From Planococcus sp. CPCC 101016 (GTDB lineage Bacteria > Bacillota > Bacilli > Bacillales_A > Planococcaceae): DNA of 64,000 bases. The notes beneath the pieces are model-generated. The model was not told the origin of the DNA and made no database searches. It saw only the letters and a program-made list of their open reading frames with translations. Made by a program: the position numbers and the translations under genes. Location of the stretch: assembly GCF_007859295.1 (NCBI RefSeq), contig NZ_VOHB01000002.1, forward strand, positions 1,427,624-1,491,623, given 5' to 3'. Shown in pieces: positions 26,940 through 37,660 of this stretch. Numbering within the stretch: position 1 is the first letter of the stretch; the number at the start of each line of letters is the position of its first letter.

Positions 26940-29009
26940 ATGGCGGATTTTTTAGTGATTGTTGAATCGCCTGCAAAGGCTAAGACAATCGAACGGTATT
27001 TGGGTAAGAAATATAAAGTCCGTGCTTCACTTGGACATTTACGCGATTTGCCCCGGAGTCAAATGGGTGTAGACGTGGAAAACAATTACGAACCTCGTTA
27101 TATTACGATAAGAGGAAAAGGACCGATATTACAGGATCTAAAAAAAGAAGCGAAAAAAGCCAAGAAAGTCTTTCTCGCGGCTGACCCTGACAGAGAAGGG
27201 GAAGCGATTGCATGGCATTTAGCTACAGCGTTAGGTATTGACCAATCTTCGGATTGCCGCGTGGTTTTTAATGAAATCACAAAAGATGCTATTAAAGAAT
27301 CATTCAAGCATCCGCGCAAAATTGATATGGACCTGGTCGACGCACAGCAGGCACGACGGATTCTGGATCGGCTTGTAGGCTATAGCATCAGTCCCTTGCT
27401 TTGGAAAAAAGTTAAAAAGGGCTTATCAGCTGGACGGGTACAATCAGTGGCGCTTCGTTTAGTCATCGATCGGGAAAATGAAATCAAAAGTTTCGAACCA
27501 GAAGAATACTGGTCCATTACTGGAGAATTCGAAAAAGCTAAGAAGAAATTCGAAGCTTCGTTCTATGGCAATTCAAAAGAAAAAATGAAATTGCAGAATG
27601 AAGCAGACGTTAAAGCCGTAATGGCTTCAATGAAAGGCAAAGATTTTACTGTAAACCGCGTAGTGAAAAAAGAGAGAAAAAGAAATCCATCCCCTTCTTT
27701 TACAACTTCTTCACTCCAACAGGAAGCAGCCCGCAAATTAAACTTCCGAGCCAAAAAGACAATGATGCTTGCGCAACAATTGTATGAAGGTATTGCAGTA
27801 GGAAAAGAAGGCATCACAGGTTTGATTACGTATATGCGTACGGATTCTACACGAATCTCTGATACAGCTAAAAAAGACACAATCGATTTTATCGTTGAAA
27901 ACTATGGTGAACAGTACGTGACGCAGAAAATTGCTGCCAAACAATCAGCAAAATCACAGGATGCCCATGAAGCTGTGCGTCCGACAAGTGTCTTGCGGAC
28001 ACCGGAATCGTTGAAAAGCATACTTTCGAGGGATCTTCACCGGCTGTACAAATTGATATGGGACCGTTTTGTAGCGAGTCAGATGTCACCGGCAATTCTG
28101 GATACAGTTATGGCAGAATTGCAAAACGGAGAAGCGGTATTCCGTGCAAACGGTTCACAAGTGAAATTTCCTGGATTCATGAAGCTGTATATCGAAGGTA
28201 CAGATGACCAAAAAGAAGAGAAAGATAATATTTTGCCGGAAATGACCGAAGGTAATATTGTAAAAGCGGTTGAAGTCACCCCTAACCAGCATTTTACGCA
28301 GCCGCCTCCGCGCTTTACAGAGGCACGTCTAGTGCGGACACTTGAAGAGCTGGGAATAGGACGTCCATCAACTTACGCGCCCACACTGGATACCATTCAG
28401 AAGCGAGGGTATGTCACGTTGGATGCCAAACGTTTCATCCCAACCGAATTGGGTGAAATCGTCCATCAGTTGGTACTTGAATTTTTCCCGGACATTCTGA
28501 ATATCGAGTTTACGGCTAAAATGGAGCATGATCTGGATACTGTCGAGGAAGGTGAAATCGATTGGCGTGCTATCATCGATGCATTTTATCTGGAATTTGA
28601 AAAAAATGTCGAAGTGGCTGAAGAGGAAATGGAGAAAGTACAGATCAAGGATGAGCCTGTTGGGGAAGATTGTGAATTATGCGGTTCACCGCTGGTTTAT
28701 AAACTTGGACGATATGGTAAATTCATGGCTTGTAGCAATTTTCCGGAATGCCGGAATACAAAGGCCATCGTTAAGCATATCGGGGTTAAATGCCCAACCT
28801 GCAAAGAAGGCGAAATCGTTGAAAGAAAAAGCAAGAAGCGCCGCATATTCTATGGTTGCGAACGCTATCCGGAATGTGAATTCGTATCATGGGACAAGCC
28901 AATCGAACGTCCATGTCCGAAATGCAGCGAATTGCTGGTAGAGAAAAAAGTAAAAAAAGGCGTTCAAATCAATTGTACGAACTGCGATTACAAAGAAGAA
29001 GTTCAATAA
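26940..29009 (+). CDS. topA: DNA topoisomerase I
   Basis: Relaxes negative supercoils by single-strand passage. TOPRIM domain near the N-terminus ([33 protein letters not shown]), catalytic Tyr298 in [14 protein letters not shown], and three four-cysteine zinc motifs at the C-terminus (CELCGS, CPTCKE, CPKCSE). The frame is open from 26922, but ATG 26940 sits 9 nt after GAGGAGG and gives 689 residues, the usual length. Confidence 0.98.
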   Translation: MADFLVIVESPAKAKTIERYLGKKYKVRASLGHLRDLPRSQMGVDVENNYEPRYITIRGKGPILQDLKKEAKKAKKVFLAADPDREGEAIAWHLATALGIDQSSDCRVVFNEITKDAIKESFKHPRKIDMDLVDAQQARRILDRLVGYSISPLLWKKVKKGLSAGRVQSVALRLVIDRENEIKSFEPEEYWSITGEFEKAKKKFEASFYGNSKEKMKLQNEADVKAVMASMKGKDFTVNRVVKKERKRNPSPSFTTSSLQQEAARKLNFRAKKTMMLAQQLYEGIAVGKEGITGLITYMRTDSTRISDTAKKDTIDFIVENYGEQYVTQKIAAKQSAKSQDAHEAVRPTSVLRTPESLKSILSRDLHRLYKLIWDRFVASQMSPAILDTVMAELQNGEAVFRANGSQVKFPGFMKLYIEGTDDQKEEKDNILPEMTEGNIVKAVEVTPNQHFTQPPPRFTEARLVRTLEELGIGRPSTYAPTLDTIQKRGYVTLDAKRFIPTELGEIVHQLVLEFFPDILNIEFTAKMEHDLDTVEEGEIDWRAIIDAFYLEFEKNVEVAEEEMEKVQIKDEPVGEDCELCGSPLVYKLGRYGKFMACSNFPECRNTKAIVKHIGVKCPTCKEGEIVERKSKKRRIFYGCERYPECEFVSWDKPIERPCPKCSELLVEKKVKKGVQINCTNCDYKEEVQ

Positions 29010-29029
29010 TCATATAGAGGTGTTTGAAA

Positions 29030-30340
29030 ATGACGAAATATGTAAACGTAATTGGAGCAGGATTGGCAGGCAGCGAAGCTGCTTGGCAAATCGCAAAACG
29101 GGGAGTCAATGTTCGCTTGTACGAGATGCGTCCAGTAAAACAGACGCCGGCTCATCATACAGATAAATTTGCTGAACTGGTTTGCAGCAACTCACTTCGG
29201 GCGAATTCCCTGACCAATGCTGTAGGTGTCATCAAAGAAGAAATGCGGAAATTGGATTCTGTCATTATTGATTCAGCGGACCGGGCTTCTGTACCGGCTG
29301 GCGGCGCACTTGCAGTAGACCGACACGAGTTCGCAGGAGCAGTGACCGAGAAAGTCAGAAATCACCCACTTGTAGAAGTGATCAATGAAGAAGTGACGGA
29401 AATACCAGAAGGCATCACGATCATCGCAACCGGACCTTTAACATCGCCGGCACTTGCAGAAAAAGTTCGCCAATTGACTGGTGAAGAATACTTGTATTTT
29501 TATGACGCGGCAGCGCCGATTGTTGAAAAAGACAGCATCGATATGGACAAAGTGTATTTGAAATCCCGTTATGACAAAGGGGAAGCCGCTTACTTGAACT
29601 GCCCGATGACGGAAGAAGAGTTCAAGCGTTTCCATACAGCTCTAGTCGAAGCAGAAGTTGTGCCATTGAAGGAATTCGAAAAAGAAATTTATTTTGAAGG
29701 CTGTATGCCGGTTGAAGTCATGGCTGCCAGAGGCGAAAAAACCTTGACGTTCGGACCGATGAAACCAGTAGGATTGGAAGATCCGAAAACTGGTGAACGT
29801 CCGTACGCCGTAGTTCAGCTTCGCCAGGATGACGCAGCTGGAACATTGTATAACATTGTCGGTTTCCAAACGCACTTGAAATGGGGACCTCAAAAAGAAG
29901 TGCTTAAATTGATTCCAGGCTTGGAGAATGTGGAAATTGTACGTTATGGCGTCATGCACCGCAATACCTTCATCAACTCGCCGCGCGTATTGAAGCCGAC
30001 GTATCAGCTGAAAGCTGACGCAAACATCTTCTTTGCCGGTCAGATGACAGGAGTTGAAGGCTATGTTGAGTCTGCAGGCAGCGGATTGCTGGCAGGAATC
30101 AATGCAGCGAAATTGGCTTTAGGAGAAGAATTGTTGGTATTCCCAGCTGAAACGGCTTTAGGCAGCATGGCACGATATATCACAGAAGCGGACAGCAAAA
30201 ACTTCCAGCCGATGAACGTTAACTTCGGATTGTTTCCGGACCTTGGTGAGCGGATTCGTTCAAAACAGGAGCGTGCTGAAAAACACGCTGACCGTGCGTT
30301 AGCTTCAATTCAAAATTATATGAATACAGTGACTGTTTAA
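29030..30340 (+). CDS. trmFO: Methylenetetrahydrofolate-tRNA-(uracil-5-)-methyltransferase TrmFO
   Basis: Makes m5U54 in the tRNA T-loop using methylene-THF and FAD. The N-terminal FAD-binding motif is [10 protein letters not shown] (residues 9-18); [21 protein letters not shown] and [17 protein letters not shown] are family marks that separate it from MnmG/GidA. A TTG at 29024 is in frame, but the ATG at 29030 is well spaced from AGAGGTG and gives 436 residues. Confidence 0.97.
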   Translation: MTKYVNVIGAGLAGSEAAWQIAKRGVNVRLYEMRPVKQTPAHHTDKFAELVCSNSLRANSLTNAVGVIKEEMRKLDSVIIDSADRASVPAGGALAVDRHEFAGAVTEKVRNHPLVEVINEEVTEIPEGITIIATGPLTSPALAEKVRQLTGEEYLYFYDAAAPIVEKDSIDMDKVYLKSRYDKGEAAYLNCPMTEEEFKRFHTALVEAEVVPLKEFEKEIYFEGCMPVEVMAARGEKTLTFGPMKPVGLEDPKTGERPYAVVQLRQDDAAGTLYNIVGFQTHLKWGPQKEVLKLIPGLENVEIVRYGVMHRNTFINSPRVLKPTYQLKADANIFFAGQMTGVEGYVESAGSGLLAGINAAKLALGEELLVFPAETALGSMARYITEADSKNFQPMNVNFGLFPDLGERIRSKQERAEKHADRALASIQNYMNTVTV

Positions 30341-30370
30341 TTGATAAAAGCCTCTAAATGTTGGTATAAT
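30341..30370 (+). promoter_or_regulatory. Promoter of xerC-hslV-hslU-codY
   Basis: TTGATA (30341-30346), 18-nt spacer, TATAAT (30365-30370) with a GG just before it. The -10 box lies in the loop and right arm of the trmFO hairpin. Confidence 0.6.
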
Positions 30371-30382
30371 TTAGAGGCTTTT
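30346..30382 (+). terminator. Hairpin after trmFO, probable terminator
   Basis: Perfect 14-bp stem AAAAGCCTCTAAAT/ATTTAGAGGCTTTT (30346-30359, 30369-30382), 9-nt loop. The U tract is short (TTTTGTGTTT). It overlaps the xerC promoter. Confidence 0.65.
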
Positions 30383-30407
30383 GTGTTTGGTGAAAGGTGG
30401 AGCATAG

Positions 30408-31301
30408 ATGGAGAAAGAGAAGATGCTTGAATCTTTTATGAGTTATATTCAATTGGAGAAAAATTATTCTGAACATACCGTCCACCATTATGCACATGAT
30501 TTGGCGGATTTTTTTCTGTTTTTGAATGCAGAAGGCGTAGCTGATCTTAGAGAAGTAGAATATATACATGCAAGAAATTACGTGACCAAGTTATATGATG
30601 CTAAATTATCCAGAACTACTGTTTCCAGAAAAATTTCAGCAATCCGATCATTTTTCCGTTATGGCAATCGTGAGTTCGGGTTGAATGAAGCTGCATTCAG
30701 ATCTTTATACCATCCGAAGAAAGAAGAGCGGCTCCCGCAATTCTTTTATGAAGAAGAGTTGGCTCAGCTTTTCAAGTCGGTTTTAGGTGATGATAAGCTG
30801 TCAATCCGCAATACAGCACTTTTGGAATTGCTCTATGCAACAGGCATGCGTGTCAGCGAATGCGTATCTATTCGTTTAGGAGATCTGGATCAAACCATGC
30901 AGATTGTCAAAGTGATGGGAAAAGGAAGAAAAGAAAGATACATTCCTTACGGCCAGTTCGCACAGGATGCTTTGGAACATTACATGGAAGATGCACGTCC
31001 TAAACTGATGAAGAATCAAAAACACGATTACCTGTTTGTGAATAGTCGGGGAGAGGCTGTAACTGATCGAGGTGTTCGTCATATTTTAAGCGAATGCATG
31101 AAGAAGGCCTCTGTCAACTCTTCTATTTATCCGCATATGATCCGCCATACATTTGCCACTCATCTCATCAATAACGGAGCCGATATTCGGACTGTCCAAG
31201 AACTGCTTGGACATTCTCATTTGAGTTCTACACAAGTCTATACGCATGTCACCAAAGAGCATTTACGAAACACTTATTTAAATTCACATCCGAGAGCTTA
31301 G
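30408..31301 (+). CDS. xerC: Tyrosine recombinase XerC (CodV)
   Basis: Site-specific recombinase that resolves chromosome dimers at dif with XerD. The 297-residue protein has an N-terminal SAM-like core-binding domain and a catalytic domain with the full set Arg148, Lys172, His243, Arg246, His269 and the nucleophile Tyr278 (in SSTQVYTHV). Context is the CodVWXY cluster: xerC-hslV-hslU-codY, as in B. subtilis. This is a housekeeping Xer gene, not a mobile-element integrase. RBS GAAAGGTGG. Confidence 0.96.
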   Translation: MEKEKMLESFMSYIQLEKNYSEHTVHHYAHDLADFFLFLNAEGVADLREVEYIHARNYVTKLYDAKLSRTTVSRKISAIRSFFRYGNREFGLNEAAFRSLYHPKKEERLPQFFYEEELAQLFKSVLGDDKLSIRNTALLELLYATGMRVSECVSIRLGDLDQTMQIVKVMGKGRKERYIPYGQFAQDALEHYMEDARPKLMKNQKHDYLFVNSRGEAVTDRGVRHILSECMKKASVNSSIYPHMIRHTFATHLINNGADIRTVQELLGHSHLSSTQVYTHVTKEHLRNTYLNSHPRA

Positions 31302-31316
31302 AAAGGAGATTTTATC

Positions 31317-31862
31317 ATGCAAGAATTCCATGCCACCACGATATTTGCAGTACAGCATAACGGCAAATGCGCAATGTCAGGCGATGGCCAAGTTACATTC
31401 GGCAACGCAGTAGTTATGAAACATACCGCGAGAAAAGTACGAAAACTATACAATGGCCAAGTTTTGACTGGATTTGCAGGATCAGTCGCAGATGCATTTA
31501 CGCTTTTTGAAATGTTTGAAGGAAAGCTGACTGAGTATAACGGCAATCTTCAACGGGCGGCAGTTGAATTGGCAAAACAATGGCGTGGAGATAAAATGCT
31601 TCGCCAATTAGAAGCTATGCTGATTATCATGAACAAAGACGAATTGCTTCTGGTGTCAGGCACAGGAGAGGTCATTGAACCGGATGACGGAATTCTCGCA
31701 ATCGGATCAGGCGGAAACTACGCGCTGGCAGCAGGCCGTGCGTTGAAAAAATATGCGGGGGACAATTTGACCGCCGCACAAATCGCTCAATCTGCATTGG
31801 AAACAGCAGCAGATATCTGTGTTTATACAAATCATCAAATCGTAGTGGAGGAATTGTCCTAA
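31317..31862 (+). CDS. hslV: ATP-dependent protease subunit HslV (ClpQ/CodW)
   Basis: Proteasome-like peptidase that forms a two-ring chamber under HslU. The 181-residue protein contains [34 protein letters not shown] and [21 protein letters not shown] lies 8 nt before the ATG. The protein starts Met-Gln-Glu-Phe-His-Ala-Thr-Thr, so it lacks the N-terminal serine found in B. subtilis ClpQ; the nucleophile is then probably one of the threonines after further processing. It overlaps hslU by 1 bp. Confidence 0.96.
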   Translation: MQEFHATTIFAVQHNGKCAMSGDGQVTFGNAVVMKHTARKVRKLYNGQVLTGFAGSVADAFTLFEMFEGKLTEYNGNLQRAAVELAKQWRGDKMLRQLEAMLIIMNKDELLLVSGTGEVIEPDDGILAIGSGGNYALAAGRALKKYAGDNLTAAQIAQSALETAADICVYTNHQIVVEELS

Positions 31863-33259
31863 TGAAAAATCAATCTGATTTAACGCCGAGACAAATTACT
31901 GACCACCTGGACCGCTATATTGTCGGCCAAAAAGAGGCCAAGCGTTCAATCGCCATTGCTTTGAGAAACCGTTACCGCAGAAGTCGGCTGGATGAAGAGA
32001 TGCGCGGCGAAGTCATTCCGAAAAACATCTTGATGATTGGGCCAACAGGTGTCGGCAAGACAGAAATCGCTCGCAGGATCGCTAAATTGACGGGAGCACC
32101 TTTTATCAAAGTGGAAGCGACAAAATTTACGGAAGTGGGCTATGTCGGCCGGGATGTGGAATCCATGGTGCGGGATCTAGTTGAAGCCGCTGTACGGATC
32201 GTTAAAGATGAAAAATACGAAGCGGTCCAATTCCAGGCAGAATCTGCAGCCAATGAACGCATTGTGAAATTGTTGGCTCCATCCATGCGGAAAAAACAAC
32301 CGAATCAAAATCCGCTGGAAATGCTGTTTGGCCAGAAGATGGAACAGGAAGAGGAAGAACCGACTGCGGAAGTGGAAGTTCGGGTTAAAAGAAGAGAAAT
32401 TGCTGCAGACTTAAAAGCAGGAAAGCTTGAAGAAGAGTATATAACTGTAGAAGTAACGGAAAACACATTGTCTATGTTTGACGCTATGCAAGGGTCGGGA
32501 ATGGAACAAATGGGTGCCAACATGCAGGATGCACTGTCATCCCTAATGCCGAAGAAAAAGAAAAAGCGGCGCCTTCAAGTAAAAGAAGCCCGCAGGCTCT
32601 TAACAACTGAAGAAGCAGCAAAATTAGTAGATGACGATGAAGTGGCACTTGAAGCAATTGATCGAGCTGAGCAGCACGGTATCATTTTCATCGATGAGAT
32701 GGACAAAGTAGCGAGCAAGAACAGTTCCTCATCGGCTGATGTTTCCCGGGAAGGCGTGCAGCGTGATATTTTGCCGATCGTTGAAGGTTCGACAGTTTCT
32801 ACCAAATACGGTGCAGTTAAAACGGATTACGTGCTGTTCGTGGCTGCGGGAGCGTTTCATATGTCGAAACCCTCTGACCTGATCCCAGAACTGCAAGGGC
32901 GTTTCCCGATTCGCGTAGAATTGCAAAAGCTGGAAGTGGAAGACTTTGTTAAAATTTTAACTGAACCAAAACATTCTTTAATAAATCAATACAAAGCCCT
33001 TCTCGAAACAGAGGGAGTTGTGGTACACTTCAATGATGCCTCAATAATCAGACTTGCAGAAATTGCATATGAAGTAAATCAGGACACAGACAACATCGGC
33101 GCGCGCAGGCTGCACACAATACTTGAGCGTCTGTTGGAAGATTTGTCTTTCGAAGCTTCCGAGATTTCTCCAGCGCAAATTGACATAACCCCTCAATATG
33201 TGAACGAAAAGCTCGAGAATGTGGCGAAAAACAAAGACTTGTCACAATTTATTCTGTAA
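31862..33259 (+). CDS. hslU: ATP-dependent protease ATPase subunit HslU (ClpY/CodX)
   Basis: AAA+ unfoldase that feeds substrates into HslV. It begins [21 protein letters not shown], with Walker A GPTGVGKT (60-67), an inserted I domain of about 130 residues rich in charged residues, Walker [10 protein letters not shown], and a C-terminal sensor-2 region with [13 protein letters not shown]. 465 residues. The start codon shares an A with the hslV stop. Confidence 0.97.
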   Translation: MKNQSDLTPRQITDHLDRYIVGQKEAKRSIAIALRNRYRRSRLDEEMRGEVIPKNILMIGPTGVGKTEIARRIAKLTGAPFIKVEATKFTEVGYVGRDVESMVRDLVEAAVRIVKDEKYEAVQFQAESAANERIVKLLAPSMRKKQPNQNPLEMLFGQKMEQEEEEPTAEVEVRVKRREIAADLKAGKLEEEYITVEVTENTLSMFDAMQGSGMEQMGANMQDALSSLMPKKKKKRRLQVKEARRLLTTEEAAKLVDDDEVALEAIDRAEQHGIIFIDEMDKVASKNSSSSADVSREGVQRDILPIVEGSTVSTKYGAVKTDYVLFVAAGAFHMSKPSDLIPELQGRFPIRVELQKLEVEDFVKILTEPKHSLINQYKALLETEGVVVHFNDASIIRLAEIAYEVNQDTDNIGARRLHTILERLLEDLSFEASEISPAQIDITPQYVNEKLENVAKNKDLSQFIL

Positions 33260-33274
33260 AACAAGGCGAAATAG

Positions 33275-33303
33275 TTTCAATAAAGAGTAAAAACCTTTAG
33301 AAT
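33275..33303 (+). promoter_or_regulatory. Possible codY promoter
   Basis: TTTCAA (33275-33280), 17-nt spacer, TAGAAT (33298-33303), 42 bp before the codY start. It would add transcription of codY apart from the xerC promoter. Confidence 0.5.
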
Positions 33304-33345
33304 ATTGAATAAACACGGTACGAATAATGTAGGAGGTTCATTTAA

Positions 33346-34125
33346 ATGAATTTATTAGGAAAAACAAGACGAATTAACTCTATGCTGGAAGCAGCAGGCG
33401 GCAAAAAAGTAAACTTTAAAGATATGGCTGAAACTTTAAGCGAAGTAATTGAATGCAACGCATTCGTAGTAAGCCGTAAAGGTAAAGTGTTGGGTTACGC
33501 AATCAACCAGCAAATCGAAAACGAGCGAATGAAAGGGATGCTTGAAGAGCGTCAGTTCCCGCTTGAGTATACACAAAAACTTTCAAATATTACTGAAACG
33601 ACTGAAAACCTGGACGTTAACAGTGAACACACGATCTTCCCTGTGGAAGAACGCGAATTGTTCAAAAACGGACTGACAACAATCGTACCAATCAACGGAG
33701 GCGGCGAACGTCTTGGTACACTTCTTCTTGGACGTGTAGACGCAGAATTCCATGACGATGATTTGATTCTTGGAGAATACGGCGCTACTGTTGTAGGGAT
33801 GGAAATCCTTCGTGAAAAAGGCGACCGCATCGAAGAAGAAGCTCGCAGCAAAGCAGTTGTACAAATGGCGATTTCTTCACTTTCTTACAGTGAACTTGAA
33901 GCGATCGAACATATTTTTGAAGAACTTGATGGCAACGAAGGTTTGCTTGTCGCGTCTAAAATTGCTGATCGCGTCGGTATTACACGTTCGGTTATCGTTA
34001 ACGCACTTCGTAAGCTTGAAAGCGCAGGCGTTATCGAGTCACGCTCTCTAGGAATGAAAGGGACATACATTAAAGTATTGAACACGAAATTCCTTGCAGA
34101 ACTTGAACAATTGAAAATGAACTAA
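33346..34125 (+). CDS. codY: GTP-sensing global repressor CodY
   Basis: Represses genes for nitrogen use, transport and adaptation when GTP and branched-chain amino acids are plentiful. The 259-residue protein has an N-terminal GAF domain (starting [19 protein letters not shown]) and a C-terminal winged helix with [20 protein letters not shown]. Strong AGGAGG ribosome site. It ends in a clear terminator. In B. subtilis a large flagellar operon follows; here rpsB follows directly. Confidence 0.98.
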   Translation: MNLLGKTRRINSMLEAAGGKKVNFKDMAETLSEVIECNAFVVSRKGKVLGYAINQQIENERMKGMLEERQFPLEYTQKLSNITETTENLDVNSEHTIFPVEERELFKNGLTTIVPINGGGERLGTLLLGRVDAEFHDDDLILGEYGATVVGMEILREKGDRIEEEARSKAVVQMAISSLSYSELEAIEHIFEELDGNEGLLVASKIADRVGITRSVIVNALRKLESAGVIESRSLGMKGTYIKVLNTKFLAELEQLKMN

Positions 34126-34135
34126 TTAAGTTCGA

Positions 34136-34168
34136 AAGGTGCCGGGAATTTTCTCGGCACCTTTTTTT
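34136..34168 (+). terminator. Terminator after codY
   Basis: AAGGTGCCG/CGGCACCTT stem (34136-34144, 34155-34163) followed by a T run. Confidence 0.88.
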
Positions 34169-34260
34169 ATGATAGCCATTTGCTTCCTAGCAGAACTAGC
34201 GCTACAATAGCAGTGCTTTGGTGAATGAAAGACCAATCAAAAAACGCTTAGTGTAGAGAA

Positions 34261-34335
34261 TTGGGTCAACAGGTCCACATATTTTATAATTAAGGTAGAA
34301 AGTTGTTGCGGTCTTAAAGTAATGCGTGGTATAAT
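34261..34335 (+). promoter_or_regulatory. Promoter region of rpsB, two candidates
   Basis: The better one is TTGCGG (34306-34311), 18-nt spacer, TATAAT (34330-34335) with a preceding TGG. A second, weaker TTGGGT-18-TATAAT lies at 34261-34290. The rest of the 327-bp codY-rpsB gap holds only the codY terminator and the rpsB leader. Confidence 0.6.
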
Positions 34336-34341
34336 TTCAAA

Positions 34342-34440
34342 TGGTGTTAAATACACACGCATTTCGATTTGAGTCGTAGGTGCCCTAGTGGGTAACGGTT
34401 CAGAGAAGAAAAATGCGGAGGGAAAAAATAACCTATCAGG
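34342..34440 (+). ncRNA. Putative structured 5' leader of rpsB
   Basis: About 110 nt lie between the expected transcript start and the ATG. A long-range stem CGCATTT/AAATGCG encloses a small CCC-TAGT-GGG hairpin near 34381-34395. The layout suits an r-protein leader that binds S2. The family assignment is inference. Confidence 0.4.
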
Positions 34441-34452
34441 AGGAAACAAATC

Positions 34453-35169
34453 ATGGCAGTAATCTCAATGAAACAATTGTTAGAAGCTGGTGTACACTTT
34501 GGTCACCAAACTCGCCGTTGGAACCCGAAAATGAAAAAATATATTTTTGTGGAACGTAACGGTATCTACATCATCGATCTTCAAAAAACAGTCCGCAAGT
34601 TGGAAGAAGCTTATAGCTTCATGAAACAAGTGGGCGAAGAAGGCGGTAAAGTACTTTTCGTTGGTACGAAGAAACAAGCTCAGGACGCTATCAAAGAAGA
34701 AGCAGAACGTTCTGGAAACTACTACATCAACCAACGTTGGTTGGGTGGAACACTTACTAACTTCGGTACAATCCAAAAACGTGTGAACCGTTTGAAACAA
34801 ATCGAGCGCATGGAAGAAGATGGAACTTTCGAAGTTCTACCGAAAAAAGAAGTTGTTCAGTTGAAAAAACAACACGAACGCCTTGTTAAATTCCTTGGCG
34901 GTATCCGTGATATGAGTTCACTACCGGACGTAATGTTCGTAGTTGACCCACGTAAAGAACGCATTGCAGTTGCAGAAGCAATGAAATTGAACATTCCAAT
35001 CGTTGGTATCGTTGATACGAACTGTGATCCGGATGAAATCGATTATGTTATTCCTGCAAACGACGATGCAATTCGCGCAGTTAAATTGCTAACTGGTAAA
35101 ATGGCGGATGCTTTGCTTGAATCAAAACCGGAAGAAGAAGAAGAAACTCAAGCTGAATCTGCTGAGTAA
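34453..35169 (+). CDS. rpsB: 30S ribosomal protein S2
   Basis: Small-subunit protein needed for mRNA binding. Signature [20 protein letters not shown] at the N-terminus, and [18 protein letters not shown] with [15 protein letters not shown] residues further on. 238 residues with an acidic glutamate-rich tail. GGAGG ribosome site. Followed by tsf, as in nearly all bacteria, but with a terminator in between. Confidence 0.98.
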   Translation: MAVISMKQLLEAGVHFGHQTRRWNPKMKKYIFVERNGIYIIDLQKTVRKLEEAYSFMKQVGEEGGKVLFVGTKKQAQDAIKEEAERSGNYYINQRWLGGTLTNFGTIQKRVNRLKQIERMEEDGTFEVLPKKEVVQLKKQHERLVKFLGGIRDMSSLPDVMFVVDPRKERIAVAEAMKLNIPIVGIVDTNCDPDEIDYVIPANDDAIRAVKLLTGKMADALLESKPEEEEETQAESAE

Positions 35170-35184
35170 TTCGTAATTTACACA

Positions 35185-35222
35185 GGTGATAAGCGGCCAA
35201 CCCCTCTTATCACCTTTTTTTG
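35185..35222 (+). terminator. Terminator between rpsB and tsf
   Basis: GGTGATAAG/CTTATCACC stem (35185-35193, 35206-35214), 12-nt loop, seven Ts. Read-through or an unseen promoter must supply tsf. Confidence 0.85.
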
Positions 35223-35259
35223 AGAAAATGGTTACAAATTATGAAGGAGGAATTTAATC

Positions 35260-36144
35260 ATGGCAGTTACAGCACAAATGGTAAAAGAATTGCGCGCAAA
35301 AACAGGCGCAGGTATGATGGATTGCAAAAAAGCTTTAGTAGAGACAGACGGTAATTTGGAAGCGGCTATCGATTTCTTGCGTGAAAAAGGTCTTTCAAGC
35401 GCTTCTAAAAAAGCTGACCGCATTGCAGCTGAAGGGACTACTTCAATTCTTGTAAAAGATAACGAAGCAGTAATCTTTGAAGTAAACGCAGAAACTGACT
35501 TTGTTGCGAAAAACGAAGGCTTCCAAACACTTGTAAAAGAGTTGGGTGAGCACTTGATCACGACTAAACCTGCTACTATTGAAGAAGCTACTGCTTCAAC
35601 AATGTCTAACGGCTTGACTGTTGCAGACCACATTTCAAACGCGATCGCTAAAATTGGTGAAAAAATCACTTTGCGCCGCTTTGAAGTACGCACAAAAACA
35701 GATGCAGACGCTTTCGGTCCTTACCTTCACATGGGTGGACGGATTTCAGTTCTTGTTGTTCTTGAGAACTCGACAGATTCAGATGCTGCGCGCGACATCG
35801 CTATGCACATCGCTGCATTGAACCCTAAATACATTTCACGCGACGAAGTTTCTGCTGAAGAAGTAGAACGCGAGCGCGGTGTATTGACTGAACAAGCATT
35901 GAACGAAGGCAAACCAGAGAAAATCGTTGCTAAAATGGTTGAAGGCCGCCTTGGTAAATACTTCGAAGACATCTGCTTGCTTGACCAAGCTTTTGTTAAG
36001 AACTCTGATCAAAAAGTTCGTGATTTTGCAGCTTCAACTGGTGGATCTGTTAAAGAATTCATCCGTTACGAAGTTGGAGAAGGCATCGAAAAACGTGAAG
36101 ACAACTTTGCTGATGAAGTTATGAGCCAAGTTAACAAAAAATAA
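35260..36144 (+). CDS. tsf: Elongation factor Ts
   Basis: Nucleotide exchange factor for EF-Tu. The family marks are [20 protein letters not shown] and [15 protein letters not shown]. 294 residues. AAGGAGGAA ribosome site. I see no convincing promoter in the 90-bp gap after rpsB, so it is probably expressed by partial read-through of the terminator. Confidence 0.98.
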   Translation: MAVTAQMVKELRAKTGAGMMDCKKALVETDGNLEAAIDFLREKGLSSASKKADRIAAEGTTSILVKDNEAVIFEVNAETDFVAKNEGFQTLVKELGEHLITTKPATIEEATASTMSNGLTVADHISNAIAKIGEKITLRRFEVRTKTDADAFGPYLHMGGRISVLVVLENSTDSDAARDIAMHIAALNPKYISRDEVSAEEVERERGVLTEQALNEGKPEKIVAKMVEGRLGKYFEDICLLDQAFVKNSDQKVRDFAASTGGSVKEFIRYEVGEGIEKREDNFADEVMSQVNKK

Positions 36145-36169
36145 GTTTGTTTATTATATGATTCATCTT

Positions 36170-36199
36170 GGGGAACACGAGAATGTGTTCCCTATTTTT
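36170..36199 (+). terminator. Terminator after tsf
   Basis: GGGAACAC/GTGTTCCC stem (36171-36178, 36185-36192), loop GAGAAT, then TATTTTT. Confidence 0.82.
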
Positions 36200-36225
36200 C
36201 AATAACTATGTAATGGAGGGTACCG

Positions 36226-36951
36226 ATGAGTGTTCAGCAATATAAACGCATTGTATTAAAACTAAGTGGTGAAGCAATGGCGGGAGGACAAGGTTTCGGA
36301 TTGTCCCCTGAAATTATCAAATCAGTAGCAAGCCAAGTAAAAGAAGTGGTGGAACTTGGAGTTGAAGTCGCAGTAGTTGTGGGCGGCGGCAATATCTGGA
36401 GAGGCAAAGTCGGCTCTGAGATGGGAATGGACCGAGCAACAGCTGATTATATGGGCATGCTGGCAACAGTCATGAACTCATTGGCTTTACAGGATTCTTT
36501 GGAAAAGCAAGACGTCGAAACACGCGTATTGTCATCCATTGAAATGCGTCAAGTAGCTGAGCCTTATATCCGCAGAAGAGCTATCCGCCATTTAGAGAAA
36601 AAGCGGGTTGTCATCTTTGCAGCAGGTACCGGAAATCCTTATTTCTCCACTGATACGACAGCAGCATTGCGCGCGGCGGAGATTGAAGCCGATGTCATTT
36701 TAATGGCGAAAAACAATGTTGATGGTGTTTACTCAGCTGATCCGAAGACCGATTCCGAAGCTGTGAAATATGAAGAACTTTCTTACTTCGAAGTAATTCA
36801 ACAAGGCTTGCAAGTAATGGATTCGACTGCTTCTACACTTTGTATGGACAATGATATCCCACTCGTAGTATTCTCAATCATGGAAAATGGAAATATAAAA
36901 CGGGCTGTACTCGGAGAAAAAATCGGGACAGTAGTGAGGAGAACATTATAA
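36226..36951 (+). CDS. pyrH: Uridylate kinase
   Basis: Phosphorylates UMP to UDP. An amino-acid-kinase fold of 241 residues: [14 protein letters not shown] near the start, [28 protein letters not shown] and [18 protein letters not shown] ribosome site. It overlaps frr by 1 bp (TAATG). Confidence 0.97.
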   Translation: MSVQQYKRIVLKLSGEAMAGGQGFGLSPEIIKSVASQVKEVVELGVEVAVVVGGGNIWRGKVGSEMGMDRATADYMGMLATVMNSLALQDSLEKQDVETRVLSSIEMRQVAEPYIRRRAIRHLEKKRVVIFAAGTGNPYFSTDTTAALRAAEIEADVILMAKNNVDGVYSADPKTDSEAVKYEELSYFEVIQQGLQVMDSTASTLCMDNDIPLVVFSIMENGNIKRAVLGEKIGTVVRRTL

Positions 36952-37508
36952 TGCCGAAATCAGTGATGAATGACACGAAATCTAAAATGACCAATGCAAT
37001 TCAAGCTTTTTCACGCGATTTATCTTCAATCCGTGCTGGACGTGCGACTCCATCAATTTTAGATAAATTGACGATCGATTATTACGGTTCTCCAACTCCA
37101 GTCAACCAGGTAGCTGGGATCTCCATTCCAGAAGCACGGTTGATCATGATTCAACCGTATGATAAATCAGTTCTTGGCGATATCGAAAAAGCGATCCTTA
37201 AATCTGACTTGGGCTTAAGCCCGTCAAATGACGGTTCAGTAATTCGCTTGGCAGTTCCAGCATTGACGGAAGAGCGCCGTAAAGATCTTGTGAAACAAGT
37301 TAAAAAAGAAGCGGAAGAAGCGAAAGTCGGAATCCGCAACATCCGTCGCGATGCCAACGATGAGTTCAAAAAGCTTGAGAAGAAAAGCGAAATCACAGTT
37401 GATGACTTGCGTGGCTATTCAGATGACGTTCAAAAATTGACAGACGATAACATCGCAAAAATCGATCAAATGGCTAAAGATAAAGAAAAAGAGATTATGG
37501 AAGTTTAA
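36951..37508 (+). CDS. frr: Ribosome recycling factor
   Basis: Splits post-termination ribosomes with EF-G. 185 residues with the family marks [32 protein letters not shown] and [24 protein letters not shown] precedes the start. A terminator follows, separating it from the uppS operon. Confidence 0.98.
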   Translation: MPKSVMNDTKSKMTNAIQAFSRDLSSIRAGRATPSILDKLTIDYYGSPTPVNQVAGISIPEARLIMIQPYDKSVLGDIEKAILKSDLGLSPSNDGSVIRLAVPALTEERRKDLVKQVKKEAEEAKVGIRNIRRDANDEFKKLEKKSEITVDDLRGYSDDVQKLTDDNIAKIDQMAKDKEKEIMEV

Positions 37509-37529
37509 TTCGAACTTCGTTTCATGTTG

Positions 37530-37556
37530 AGCGTCCTGTTAAGCAGGACGCTTTTT
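37530..37556 (+). terminator. Terminator after frr
   Basis: AGCGTCCTG/CAGGACGCT stem (37530-37538, 37544-37552), TTAAG loop, then TTTT. Confidence 0.85.
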
Positions 37557-37660
37557 CATGCCAAAAATTAACGCAGTCTCTTTAAAGAAGCGCACAATGC
37601 CGTTTTTTTTGATATGATAAGCAATAGACATGCCGATTTGTAATAGGTGGAGGATTAATT

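Noticed and set aside
30408-31301. Tyrosine recombinase as sign of a mobile element
   Set aside because: It is the housekeeping XerC in the conserved xerC-hslVU-codY cluster.
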